Program-made: the position numbers and the translations under genes
Notes under the pieces: model-generated
Seen by the model: only the letters and a program-made list of their open reading frames with translations
Database searches by the model: none
What the model was told of the DNA's origin: nothing
Origin: Pandoraea apista
Lineage (GTDB): Bacteria > Pseudomonadota > Gammaproteobacteria > Burkholderiales > Burkholderiaceae
DNA length: 64,000 nt
Direction: 5' to 3'
NCBI RefSeq assembly: GCF_001465595.2
Contig: NZ_CP013481.2
Coordinates: 4,092,001 to 4,156,000 of the forward strand
Shown here: positions 39,051 through 47,842 of the stretch, piece by piece
How the letters are laid out: every line of letters begins with the position of its first letter
How positions within the stretch are numbered: position 1 is the stretch's first letter

Positions 39051-40487
39051 TCAGGGAACGAGGCGTCCCGGGTTGAGCAACTGGTTCGGGTCGAGCGCCG
39101 CCTTCACGGTGCGCATGAGCGCGAGTTCGGCCGGCGACTTGTAACGCTGCATGAGCGGCAACCCCGTCTGGCCGACACCATGTTCGGCGCTGAACGTGCC
39201 GGACAGTCGAGCGGCAACGTCGTTCACGCAGGCGCGCATCGCGTCGCCCATCGACGCACTGTCGGGTAACGCCGCCCACGCGGCAAACGAGAACATCGGG
39301 ATGAAGTGCACGTTGCCGTCACCCATATGGCCGACGATGGCGATGTCCAGCCCCGGTACGATGGCATGCACGGCGCGCGTGGCGGCGTCGATGAATTCGG
39401 GCACGCTCGAGACCGGCACGGCGCAATCGGTGGTGAGACCGACCGCAGCCTTCTTGTTCGCTTCGCTCACACTGTGGCGCACTTCCCAGAGATCGGCGCG
39501 CTGGGTTTCGTTCGCCGCGATGACGGCGTCTGCCACCAGCCCTTGTTCGATCGCTTCGCCCAGCGTTTCGGTGAGCACGGCTTCGAGCCCTTCGGCGTCG
39601 CGCGTATCGCCCAGTTCCACCAGCACATGCCAGTCGTGCGCGCCCGTGAGCGGATTACGCCGGTTCGGCACGTTGGCCAGCACCGTATCGAGCTGGTAGC
39701 GGTTCATGATTTCGAACGCCGACAAACGCGAGCCGCAGGCGTTCTGGAACATGCCGAGAATCTGCCCGGCGGCGGCCGGATCGCGTGGTGCGAACCAGGC
39801 GAGCGCATGACAGGTCGGCAGCGGATGCAGCTTGAGCGCTGCGGCCGTAATAATGCCCAGCGTGCCTTCCGCACCAATGAACAGATGCTTGAGATCGATA
39901 CCCGTGTTGTCCTTGCGCAGCGCGCGCAGGCCGTCCCAGACCGTGCCGTCGGCCAGCACCACTTCAAGACCCAGCACGTTCTCTCGCGTGTTGCCGTAGC
40001 GCAGCACACTGGTGCCGCCGGCGTTGGTCGAGAGCGTGCCGCCGATCTGGCACGAACCCTCCGCGCCGAGACTCACCGGATACAGACGACCGGCATCCGC
40101 CGCCGTGTCCTGCACGGTTTTCAGAATGCACCCGGCTTCGACGATCATCGAGCCGTTCGCAGCATCGACCTGACGGATGTGACGCATACGCGCCAGATTC
40201 ACAATCACCGGCGACGGGCCGCCGCCCGGCGGCACCGCACCGCCGCACAGACTGGTGTTACCGCCCTGCGGGAGGATCGGCACGCCGGCCGCCGCGCATC
40301 GCTTCACCACCTCGCTCACCTGCGCGGTCGACGACGGCAACACGACACACAGTGCTTCGCCCCGATAGCGTCCGCGCCAGTCTTCCGTGTACCCGGCGGT
40401 ATCGGACGCATCGCTGAGCACGGCATCCGCGCCAAGCGCTTTTTGCAAGTGGTGGATCAGCGTCTCGCGCGTCACTGCATCGTTCAT
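39051..40487 (-). CDS. FAD-binding oxidase (GlcD / D-2-hydroxyacid dehydrogenase family)
   Basis: 478 residues; ATG at 40487 with AGGAAA site. VAO-type FAD domain (VLPSSTAQVSEVVKRCAAAG, ILPQGGNTSLCGGAVP, IGGTLSTNAGGTSVLRYGNT) and the C-terminal FAD-oxidase domain with VGHMGDGNVHFI and the ending FSAEHGVGQTGLPLMQRYKS. Members oxidise D-lactate, D-2-hydroxyglutarate or glycolate and pass electrons on. As the first gene of the operon (105 bp before the binding protein) it probably oxidises the transported hydroxy acid. Confidence 0.9.
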   Translation of the reverse strand: MNDAVTRETLIHHLQKALGADAVLSDASDTAGYTEDWRGRYRGEALCVVLPSSTAQVSEVVKRCAAAGVPILPQGGNTSLCGGAVPPGGGPSPVIVNLARMRHIRQVDAANGSMIVEAGCILKTVQDTAADAGRLYPVSLGAEGSCQIGGTLSTNAGGTSVLRYGNTRENVLGLEVVLADGTVWDGLRALRKDNTGIDLKHLFIGAEGTLGIITAAALKLHPLPTCHALAWFAPRDPAAAGQILGMFQNACGSRLSAFEIMNRYQLDTVLANVPNRRNPLTGAHDWHVLVELGDTRDAEGLEAVLTETLGEAIEQGLVADAVIAANETQRADLWEVRHSVSEANKKAAVGLTTDCAVPVSSVPEFIDAATRAVHAIVPGLDIAIVGHMGDGNVHFIPMFSFAAWAALPDSASMGDAMRACVNDVAARLSGTFSAEHGVGQTGLPLMQRYKSPAELALMRTVKAALDPNQLLNPGRLVP

Positions 40488-40759
40488 TTCCTGCCGACTC
40501 CTGAATTGCCTGAATGCATCGGTTCACCTGCCTCGCCACGGTGTGCGTTACAGCGCGCGGCGAGCGGTAGTCGCCCTGTGCCAGACGCACGTCTGGCGAT
40601 TCGATGTGATCAAGGATAGGCGATAAAAAATTGCAATAAAATATCTTTAATTGCAATGCACTCATTTTAGGTGTTTATGCGGATGTGCCCTATCCGACGG
40701 TCAACGCCCTCGCGAGTTAAGTGATAATGAGCGTCACCCCCACACGAGGTGACGTCGAC

Positions 40760-42226
40760 ATGCCCGAAGCTACACACTTCATCGGCAATCAATGGGTCGC
40801 ATCCACCAGGCGGTCCGGCATTTCCGCCACGCCTGCCGCCTCCCCCATTCCCGTGATCGACCCGTCCGACGGACAACCCTTTGCCGAGATTGCCCGGGGC
40901 GACGCCGAAGACATCGACCGCGCCGTGAAAGCCGCGCGCGCCGCCTTCGAGGGCGAGTGGGGACGCACCACCGCTGCCGAGCGTGGCCGTATGTTGTACG
41001 CCCTGGCGAATACCCTCGCCCGGCATCATGAAGCGCTGGCGCAACTCGAAGCCCGCGACACCGGCAAGCCGCTCAGGCAGGCGCGCGCCGACGCCGCAGC
41101 GATCGTTCGCTACTTCGAGTTCTACGCGGGCGCCGCCGACAAGCTGCATGGCGAGACGATCCCCTATCAGCAGGGCTTCACCGTGTTTACCGTGCGAGAA
41201 CCGCATGGTGTGACCGGGCACATCATTCCGTGGAACTACCCGTTGCAGATCTTCGGGCGCAGCGTGGCCGCCGCGCTGGCCACGGGTAACGCATGCGTCG
41301 TCAAACCGGCCGAAGACGCTTGCCTGTCGCTATTGCGCGTTGCCGAGCTGTCGCTCGAAGCCGGGTTGCCTCCGGGGGCGCTCAATATTGTCACGGGATA
41401 CGGGGCGGAAGCCGGCGCAGCGCTCGCGCGGCACCCGGGCATCGATCACATTTCCTTTACCGGCTCGCCCGCGACCGGCACGTTGATCTCGCAAATGGCC
41501 GCCGAAAACCATACGCCGGTCACGCTCGAACTCGGCGGCAAGTCGCCCCAGATTGTCTTTGCCGATGCCGACATGGAGGCCGTGCTGCCCGTGGTCGTCA
41601 ACGCCATCGTGCAGAACGCCGGACAGACATGTTCGGCCGGCAGCCGTCTGCTGGTCGAGCGCGACGCCTATGAAACCGTGCTCGCCCATCTGGCCGAGGC
41701 GTTCGCGCACCTGCGCGTGGGACCGTCGCACGACGATCTCGACCTCGGCCCGCTAATCAACGCTCGCCAACAGCAACGCGTGTGGGACTTCCTGTCCGAA
41801 GCGCAGCACGACGGCATAGCCGTGATGTCGCAGGGGGAAGTGGTCGGCAGTGCGCCGGAAGCCGGGTTCTATCAGGCCCCCACACTGCTGCGCGACGTGC
41901 CAGCGACGCATCGTCTCGCCCGCGAGGAAGTGTTCGGCCCGGTGCTCGCGGCCATGCCGTTCACCGACGAGGCCGACGCCGTGCGTCTGGCCAACGGCAC
42001 GCTCTACGGGCTGGCGGCCGGTGTATGGACACGCGACGGCGGACGTCAGATGCGCATGGCGCGCGCCATTCGCGCGGGACAGGTGTTCATCAACAACTAC
42101 GGCGCCGGCGGCGGCGTGGAACTTCCGTTTGGCGGCATGCGGCACTCCGGCCACGGACGCGAAAAAGGCTTCGAAGCGCTTTACGGCTTCACCACGCTCA
42201 AGACGGTCGCTATCCGGCACGGTTAG
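40760..42226 (+). CDS. NAD(P)-dependent aldehyde dehydrogenase
   Basis: 488 residues from the ATG at 40760, which has an exact GAGGTG site; upstream ATGs at 40721 and 40727 lack one. Core motifs: PWNYPLQIFG, VKPAEDACLSLL, FTGSPATGTLI, catalytic Glu in LELGGKSPQ, catalytic Cys in NAGQTCSAGSRL, and EEVFGPVLA. It oxidises an aldehyde to the acid. It is divergent from the GlcD-like/ABC operon and is followed by an SDR and an MFS importer on the same strand, so it probably belongs to the same catabolic route. Confidence 0.93.
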   Translation: MPEATHFIGNQWVASTRRSGISATPAASPIPVIDPSDGQPFAEIARGDAEDIDRAVKAARAAFEGEWGRTTAAERGRMLYALANTLARHHEALAQLEARDTGKPLRQARADAAAIVRYFEFYAGAADKLHGETIPYQQGFTVFTVREPHGVTGHIIPWNYPLQIFGRSVAAALATGNACVVKPAEDACLSLLRVAELSLEAGLPPGALNIVTGYGAEAGAALARHPGIDHISFTGSPATGTLISQMAAENHTPVTLELGGKSPQIVFADADMEAVLPVVVNAIVQNAGQTCSAGSRLLVERDAYETVLAHLAEAFAHLRVGPSHDDLDLGPLINARQQQRVWDFLSEAQHDGIAVMSQGEVVGSAPEAGFYQAPTLLRDVPATHRLAREEVFGPVLAAMPFTDEADAVRLANGTLYGLAAGVWTRDGGRQMRMARAIRAGQVFINNYGAGGGVELPFGGMRHSGHGREKGFEALYGFTTLKTVAIRHG

Positions 42227-42399
42227 TCCGTTCGAGAGCGATTGCTTTGCACAGCAACACCCGATAGCACCTCGCGGCATCTGCATCTCTCAGTAACTCG
42301 CCGCACCCCGCAGTCACCGACCTGACTTAGATCGCAGCGAAACGCGGCCCTTTCATCGCTCCGCGCTTCGCCATAACACGGCAACTCAGGAGACAAGGC

Positions 42400-43158
42400 A
42401 TGCGTTTGCAAGAGAAAGTGGCCATCGTGACCGGCGCCGGTTCCGGCTTCGGCGAAGGCATCGCACGGACGTTTGCGCGCGAGGGCGCCGCGGTCATCGT
42501 CAACGATCTGAATCGCGAGGCCGGTGAGCGCGTTGCCGAAGCAATCGCCGCCGCAGGCGGACGCGCCGCGTTCGTGCACGGCGACGTGTCGCGCGAAGAC
42601 GATCACGTCACGCTGCTCGACGAAGCCGTCACGCGTTTCGGGCATCTCGACATCGTGGTCAACAACGCGGGCACCACCCATCGCAACAAACCTCTGCTCG
42701 AAGTCACCGAGGCCGAGTTCGATCGTGTTTATGCGGTAAACGTCAAGAGCATCTTCTGGAGTGCGCGCGCCGTCATTCCGTATTTCCTTCAACGCGGGGG
42801 CGGTGTGATGATCAATATCGCGTCCACTGCGGGCGTGCGCCCGCGCCCCGGGCTCGTCTGGTACAACGGCAGCAAGGGGGCCGTGATCACCGCGAGCAAG
42901 GCGATGGCCGCCGAGTTCGGCCCGCGCAATATCCGGGTGAACTGCGTGAATCCGGTCATTGGCGACACGGGACTGACTGCCGAATTCATGGGCGTGCCCA
43001 ATACCCCCGAGAATCGCGCCAAATTCCTCGCCGGCATTCCGCTCGGTCGCTTCTCCACGCCACAGGACATTGCCAACGCCTGCCTCTATCTCGCCAGCGA
43101 CGACGCCGCCTTCATCACCGGTGTCTGCCTCGAGGTCGACGGTGGACGTTGCATCTGA
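42400..43158 (+). CDS. SDR-family oxidoreductase (glucose/3-oxoacyl reductase type)
   Basis: 252 residues; ATG with CAGGAGA site. TGAGSGFGEGIA cofactor loop, NNAGTTHRNKP, catalytic Ser in NIASTAGVRPRPG and Tyr/Lys in WYNGSKGAV, then the closing ITGVCLEVDGGRCI. The final VDGGRCI is common in SDRs acting on sugar acids and hydroxy acids. It lies between the aldehyde dehydrogenase and the MFS transporter genes. Substrate unknown. Confidence 0.92.
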   Translation: MRLQEKVAIVTGAGSGFGEGIARTFAREGAAVIVNDLNREAGERVAEAIAAAGGRAAFVHGDVSREDDHVTLLDEAVTRFGHLDIVVNNAGTTHRNKPLLEVTEAEFDRVYAVNVKSIFWSARAVIPYFLQRGGGVMINIASTAGVRPRPGLVWYNGSKGAVITASKAMAAEFGPRNIRVNCVNPVIGDTGLTAEFMGVPNTPENRAKFLAGIPLGRFSTPQDIANACLYLASDDAAFITGVCLEVDGGRCI

Positions 43159-43250
43159 GCGATCCACATGTTTGCATGTCGTAGCACCCGTAGTTGTCGC
43201 ACTCACACCATAACGACAGACAACACAACGTCAAATCGGAGGAGATCCGT

Positions 43251-44567
43251 ATGAACAGCGTTCCGACGCCCCCGTCGCCCATGGCCACCGCGCCATCGGC
43301 CGACTTTGAAGCGGCTACCTACCGCAAGGTCGGCTGGCGGCTGATTCCGTTTTTGCTGCTGTGCTATGTGGTGGCTTACCTCGATCGTGTCAATGTCGGC
43401 TTCGCCAAGTTGCAGATGATCGGCGACCTGCATTTCTCCGAGACGGTGTTCGGTCTCGGCGCGGGCATCTTCTTCATCGGCTACTTCCTCTTCGAAGTGC
43501 CAAGTAATGTGATCCTGCACCGCGTGGGCGCGCGCGTGTGGATTGCGCGGATCATGATTTCGTGGGGGATCATCTCGGGTGCGACGATGTTCGTAACCAC
43601 CCCCGCGATGTTCTACGTCATGCGGTTCCTGCTCGGCGTGGCCGAGGCAGGCTTCTTCCCCGGCATCATCCTGTACATCACGTATTGGTACCCGGCCTCC
43701 CGGCGCGGCCGCATGACCGCCTGGTTCATGACCGCCGTGGCGTTGTCGGGGCTGATCGGCGGCCCGCTCTCGGGCTGGATTCTGAAGGACATGAGCGGCG
43801 TCTCCGGCCTGGCCGGCTGGCAATGGATGTTTATGATCGAAGCGATTCCGTCGGTCGTGATCGGCATTGCCGTGCTGTTCATTCTCGACGACCGTATTCG
43901 CGACGCCAAGTGGCTCAACGACGACGAAAAGTCGATGCTGGAGCGCAATATCGCCAGCGATGTGCTGACCAAAGAGGACCTGCCGCTGCGTCGTGTGTTC
44001 TCCAGCCCGCGCGTGTGGATGATGAGCCTCATCTACTTCTCGTTCGTGATCGGTCTGTACGGCGTGGGCTTCTGGCTGCCGACGATCATCAAGAGCACAG
44101 GCGTGGCCGATCCGTTACAGATCGGCCTGCTCACGGCAATTCCGTACTTCTTTGCAGTGATCGCGATGGTCGCGGTCGGGCGTCGGTCCGACCTGCGCGC
44201 CGAGCGCCGCTGGCACATTGCGATCCCGGCGTTCATCGGCGCGATCGGCCTGTTCCTGTCGACGGTCTGGAGCCACAACACGCCACTCGCCATGTTCGCG
44301 CTGACGCTCGCCACAATGGGCATCATGATCGTGCTGCCGCTGTTCTGGAGTCTGCCCACCGCGTTTCTCGGCGGCACCGCCGCTGCCGCCGGTATCGCGA
44401 TGATCAACTCGCTGGGCAATCTGGCTGGCTTCGTAGGCCCCTATCTGATCGGGTTTCTCAAAGACGCCACCCAGAGTACCAACAGCGGTATGTTCCTGCT
44501 CACGGTCTTCATGATTCTCGGCGGACTGCTGACGCTCTCGGTGCCTGCGCGACTTGTGAACAAGTGA
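43251..44567 (+). CDS. MFS transporter, anion:cation symporter (ACS) family
   Basis: 438 residues from the ATG at 43251 with a perfect GGAGGAG site. Twelve hydrophobic segments and ACS signatures: YVVAYLDRVNVGFAKLQM, GYFLFEVPSNVILHRVGARV, GVAEAGFFPGIILYITYWYP, RRGRMTAWFM. ACS transporters import hexuronates, glucarate, tartrate, phthalate and similar organic acids with protons. Together with the ABC importer it suggests the block handles a hydroxylated carboxylic acid. Confidence 0.92.
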   Translation: MNSVPTPPSPMATAPSADFEAATYRKVGWRLIPFLLLCYVVAYLDRVNVGFAKLQMIGDLHFSETVFGLGAGIFFIGYFLFEVPSNVILHRVGARVWIARIMISWGIISGATMFVTTPAMFYVMRFLLGVAEAGFFPGIILYITYWYPASRRGRMTAWFMTAVALSGLIGGPLSGWILKDMSGVSGLAGWQWMFMIEAIPSVVIGIAVLFILDDRIRDAKWLNDDEKSMLERNIASDVLTKEDLPLRRVFSSPRVWMMSLIYFSFVIGLYGVGFWLPTIIKSTGVADPLQIGLLTAIPYFFAVIAMVAVGRRSDLRAERRWHIAIPAFIGAIGLFLSTVWSHNTPLAMFALTLATMGIMIVLPLFWSLPTAFLGGTAAAAGIAMINSLGNLAGFVGPYLIGFLKDATQSTNSGMFLLTVFMILGGLLTLSVPARLVNK

Positions 44568-44596
44568 CGGCCCCGCAGATCGCCTGACGAAACCTC

Positions 44597-44652
44597 GTCT
44601 TGGTGACCAAGACCAAGGCGCTACGGGGCTGCTGGCCGGGTGGCCCCCTTGG
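44597..44652 (+). promoter_or_regulatory. structured leader with competing stems upstream of the EmrB-type exporter
   Basis: GTCTTGG (44597-44603) and CCAAGAC (44607-44613) form one hairpin. The second CCAAG (44613-44617) can instead pair with CTTGG at 44648-44652, enclosing an inner stem GGGGC/GCCCC (44625-44629 with 44643-44647). The two CTTGG and two CCAAG segments are interchangeable, so folds compete. A strong terminator follows at once and the exporter gene starts 16 bp later. This fits a riboswitch-like attenuator, but no known class is recognised. Confidence 0.4.
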
Positions 44653-44666
44653 GAGTAACATTCGTG

Positions 44667-44697
44667 AGGCCGTCCCCGTCGGGACGGCCTGTTTTTT
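44667..44697 (+). terminator. intrinsic terminator/attenuator directly before the exporter start
   Basis: Perfect 10-bp stem AGGCCGTCCC / GGGACGGCCT with a CGTC loop, then G and six T residues. It ends 15 bp before the ATG at 44713, leaving no room for a separate promoter between them, so readthrough must occur for the exporter to be made from any upstream promoter. Confidence 0.85.
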
Positions 44698-44712
44698 CCC
44701 CAAAGAATCCGC

Positions 44713-46230
44713 ATGCCCGCCAACGACTCACAGGCGACGCCGGCCGGCGTCTCGCTCACTCCCGCCGAGGTCAAGTCGATCCTCTCCGGCCTGCTGCTCA
44801 TCATGTTTCTCGGCTCGCTCGATCAGACCATCGTGGCGCCTGCCCTGCCGACCATCGCCCGTGACCTTGGCAGCTTCGACGCCGTGTCCTGGGTGGTCAC
44901 CGCCTACCTGCTGTCGTCCACTGCCATTACGCCCATCGTCGGCAAACTCTCCGATCTGCTCGGACGACGCGTCGTCATCGCCGTGAGCGTGGCGGTCTTC
45001 CTCGTCGGATCGGTGCTGTGCGCACTGGCGCCGAGCATGCTCGCGCTGATCCTCGCGCGTGGCGTTCAGGGTCTGGGCGGCGGTGGCCTCATCGCCCTGT
45101 CCAACACCGTGATCGCTGACATCGTCTCGCCGCGCGAACGCGGCCGGTATCAGGGGTATATCTCCGGCATGTTCGCGGTCTCCGGTGTGGCGGGCCCCGT
45201 CACTGGCGGCGTGTTCGCCCAGTACCTGAACTGGACCCTCATCTTCTGGATCAACCTCCCGCTCGGCGTGCTCGCCATCTATCTGAGCGACCGGGCGTTG
45301 CGGCGTCTGCCGCGTCGTGAAGGCAAGCCGAGCATCGATTATCTCGGCTCGCTCCTACTGATCGCCGCCACCGTCTGTCTGCTGCTCGCGCTCACGTGGG
45401 GCGGGCACCGCTATGCCTGGTTCTCGAAGGAGATCGGCGGCCTGCTTGTCGCCGCCATGGTCGTCGGCGCCGTCTTCCTGCGTCATCAACGCACGGTGCG
45501 AGAGCCCCTGCTGCCACTCGCGCTGCTCGCCAACCCGGTCTTCCGGATGACGTCGACGATGGCGGTGCTGGTCATGATGGTGAACATCAGTATCGGGATC
45601 TACGTACCGCTATATCTTCAGTTGCAACGGGGCGAATCGGCCAGTCGTTCGGGACTGATGCTGATCTTGCCACTGCTGGGAATCGTGATCGGCGCGCTCA
45701 GTTCCGGGCATTACATGCGCAAGACCGGGCACTACAAGCGTCCGCCGCAGATCGGTCTGCCGGTAGCGTTTCTCGGGCTCGCCACGATTGCGATGGGCGT
45801 GCAATCGCTGCCGCTCGTGGTGATCGGGCTGTGCCTAGGATTCGTCGGCATCGGCTTCGGCTCGGCCATGCCGGTCATGACCGTGGCCACGCAAAATGCC
45901 GTCGCACCCCGCGATATCGGTATTGCGACGGCCGCCCATGCGTTCTTCCGGGCACTGGGCGGTATGATCGGCGTGGCCATGTTCGGTGCACTGATCGTCG
46001 GCCTGCTGGTTTCGGGCGCGGGAGAAGACGGCGGCGCATCGCGCGAACTGACCGACTTCCTGCGTCCCGGTGGCGCACCGGCGGGAATGGAAGCGCATCT
46101 GCGGCTCGCTTTCGGTGCGTTCTTCGCCGGTAGCGCGCTCGTCGCGGCGCTTGCCATCGTTGCACTCGGCCGGTTGCCGGAATTGCCGTTGCGTCAGAGC
46201 TCCGGGAACGAGGCGACGGCCATCGAGTAA
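44713..46230 (+). CDS. DHA2-family multidrug MFS exporter (EmrB/QacA type)
   Basis: 505 residues with 14 predicted membrane segments. Motif A-like and motif C-like elements: FLGSLDQTIVAPALPTIARD, LGRRVVIAVSVAVFLVGSVL, RGVQGLGGGGLIALSNTVIA, SGVAGPVTGGVFAQYLNW. Proton-coupled drug or metabolite export across the inner membrane is expected. No membrane-fusion (EmrA-like) partner is adjacent, so it probably works alone. No good ribosome site precedes the ATG, but the upstream leader and attenuator suggest post-initiation control. Confidence 0.92.
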   Translation: MPANDSQATPAGVSLTPAEVKSILSGLLLIMFLGSLDQTIVAPALPTIARDLGSFDAVSWVVTAYLLSSTAITPIVGKLSDLLGRRVVIAVSVAVFLVGSVLCALAPSMLALILARGVQGLGGGGLIALSNTVIADIVSPRERGRYQGYISGMFAVSGVAGPVTGGVFAQYLNWTLIFWINLPLGVLAIYLSDRALRRLPRREGKPSIDYLGSLLLIAATVCLLLALTWGGHRYAWFSKEIGGLLVAAMVVGAVFLRHQRTVREPLLPLALLANPVFRMTSTMAVLVMMVNISIGIYVPLYLQLQRGESASRSGLMLILPLLGIVIGALSSGHYMRKTGHYKRPPQIGLPVAFLGLATIAMGVQSLPLVVIGLCLGFVGIGFGSAMPVMTVATQNAVAPRDIGIATAAHAFFRALGGMIGVAMFGALIVGLLVSGAGEDGGASRELTDFLRPGGAPAGMEAHLRLAFGAFFAGSALVAALAIVALGRLPELPLRQSSGNEATAIE

Positions 46231-46299
46231 CCAGGCAGCAGTCCCCGCGCACGCGATGCTCATCGCCCGCGCATCGCCTTCACGCAATTCACCGTCGCC

Positions 46300-46545
46300 G
46301 TGATCGCCAGCCACACCGGGCAGATTCCGAGACAAGAGGCTCATGCCTTGCTCATGCAACGCATCGATATCGCCGCGATGGAGGGCGAGTTCGAACACCT
46401 TGTGTTCTCATGCAGCGAGTGCATCGAAGGGCTTCACGACCGGTACTCGGCCTGCATGGATAGCGACTTCAACGATCTCGCGGCGCACGCGCGCACCAAC
46501 ATTGCCGAGGCGCTCGGGGACTATCGGAGCGCATTGCTGGACTGA
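46300..46545 (+). CDS. small hypothetical protein
   Basis: Up to 81 residues from a GTG at 46300; an ATG at 46357 giving 63 residues is an alternative. Third-position GC is high in this frame through EGEFEHLVFSCSECIEGLHD and beyond, which supports coding. It has three cysteines (SCSEC, SACMD), no signal peptide or membrane segment, and acidic composition. No family recognised; no good ribosome site seen. Confidence 0.45.
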   Translation: MIASHTGQIPRQEAHALLMQRIDIAAMEGEFEHLVFSCSECIEGLHDRYSACMDSDFNDLAAHARTNIAEALGDYRSALLD

Positions 46546-46659
46546 CTGAAGAGAGACTACGGTGAGGATCGAAGCGCTTTCGGGCGCTCCTGCGACGCAC
46601 ACCGACGACATGCGACTGCTGCGCAGATGTCATCGGTGCGCTGAGAGACTCGCGGGGAC

Positions 46660-47832
46660 TTACGCGGTCGCGCAAGCCCGGTAGTGACGGTTGGCCTGTT
46701 CCATCTGACCAAGACCTTCGAAGAGTTGTGCCAACGCCAGATGCACGCGCTGCTGCAAATGAAGCTCGTCGGTATGGCGCAGCGCACCTTCGAGGAACGT
46801 CTGCGCCTTGCCCCACAAACGCTGATGCTGACACAGCTTGCCCAGCGCGAAGAGCAGATCGGGATCGTTCGGATGGCGTTGTTGCCATGCCTCGGCTTTC
46901 TGGATGAGCGGGAGCGCGTCGCCGCCGGCACACTCTGCATAGCGTCGCAGCAGACGCGAATCCCAGTGCTCGGCCAGCGCGGCTTCCACAATGTCGCGTG
47001 CCTCACGCGGGCGGTCGAGCGAGATCAGCAATTCCGCCGCCACATCGGCAATTCGCGCCGAGGTGCGGGTGTCGGGCGGCAGTTCATGCCAGCACTTGAG
47101 CAGTGCGTCGGCGTCGTGCCGGTGATCGCGCAGAATGCCTTCGCTGGCCGTCTGCTTGAGCTTGGCCGCCAGCGCGGGATGCAGCGCCTCGCGCTTTTCC
47201 AGCATCTTGAGCAGATTGAGTACTTCCGGCCAATGCTTCAGATGCTGATGCGCACGCAACGCGACAAGCTGCGCCTGCATGCGACGTGCCCCCTGCGCCC
47301 GCATCTCGGTGAGTGCTTCGAGCGCGCCTTCCGCATCGCGGGTATCCACACGCAACTCGGCCGTCTGCAACAGACGCGCCTCTTCCAGATTCGCCCCCTG
47401 CGCCTCGGCCAGCCATGCGTCGCGACGTGCAAACTCGCGCATGCGATGCGCCGCACGCGCCCCGATAATCGCCGCCACGCCACGGTTATCGTCTTGCTCC
47501 GCTGCTTCGCGCGCCGCTTTCTCGGCACGCGTGTAGCGACCTGCGAAAAGATTGGCCACCGCGTCGCGCAAGGCGATGTTCGCTCGGCGGCTACGCTGGC
47601 GATTACGGTAAGCGGCCACGCGCTCCGGCATCTTGTAGATGTTGCGCAGGATACGAATGATGACGTACAGCGCAACGAACAAAGCCAGCAGCGCCAGCAC
47701 GAAAAGGTTCAGCGATACGTCTACACGGTAAGGCGGCACCAGCATCACCACCTGCCCGTGATTGAACGTGGCCAGCACGGCGAAGCCGGCCGCCACCGCG
47801 AACAGGAGCGTCAACCAGATCAATCCTCGCAT
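46660..47832 (-). CDS. hemY: HemY, TPR membrane protein of the haem operon
   Basis: 390 residues. Two N-terminal membrane helices (IWLTLLFAVAAGFAVLATF and LNLFVLALLALFVALYVIIR) and a cytosolic-side tetratricopeptide array (RYTRAEKAAREAAEQ, DAEGALEALTEM, DPDLLFALGKLCQHQRLWGK, and ALRHTDELHLQQRVHLALAQ). This is the proteobacterial HemY of the hemCDXY operon, of uncertain role in late haem synthesis, unrelated to Bacillus HemY oxidase. Last gene of the operon; 10 bp gap after hemX. Confidence 0.92.
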   Translation of the reverse strand: MRGLIWLTLLFAVAAGFAVLATFNHGQVVMLVPPYRVDVSLNLFVLALLALFVALYVIIRILRNIYKMPERVAAYRNRQRSRRANIALRDAVANLFAGRYTRAEKAAREAAEQDDNRGVAAIIGARAAHRMREFARRDAWLAEAQGANLEEARLLQTAELRVDTRDAEGALEALTEMRAQGARRMQAQLVALRAHQHLKHWPEVLNLLKMLEKREALHPALAAKLKQTASEGILRDHRHDADALLKCWHELPPDTRTSARIADVAAELLISLDRPREARDIVEAALAEHWDSRLLRRYAECAGGDALPLIQKAEAWQQRHPNDPDLLFALGKLCQHQRLWGKAQTFLEGALRHTDELHLQQRVHLALAQLFEGLGQMEQANRHYRACATA

Positions 47833-47842
47833 GCCCGGCTCC

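Noticed and set aside
44580..44700. Assigning the leader to guanidine, yybP-ykoY (Mn2+), fluoride or ZTP riboswitches
   Set aside because: Conserved core sequences of these classes are absent; only generic alternative stems plus a terminator are visible.
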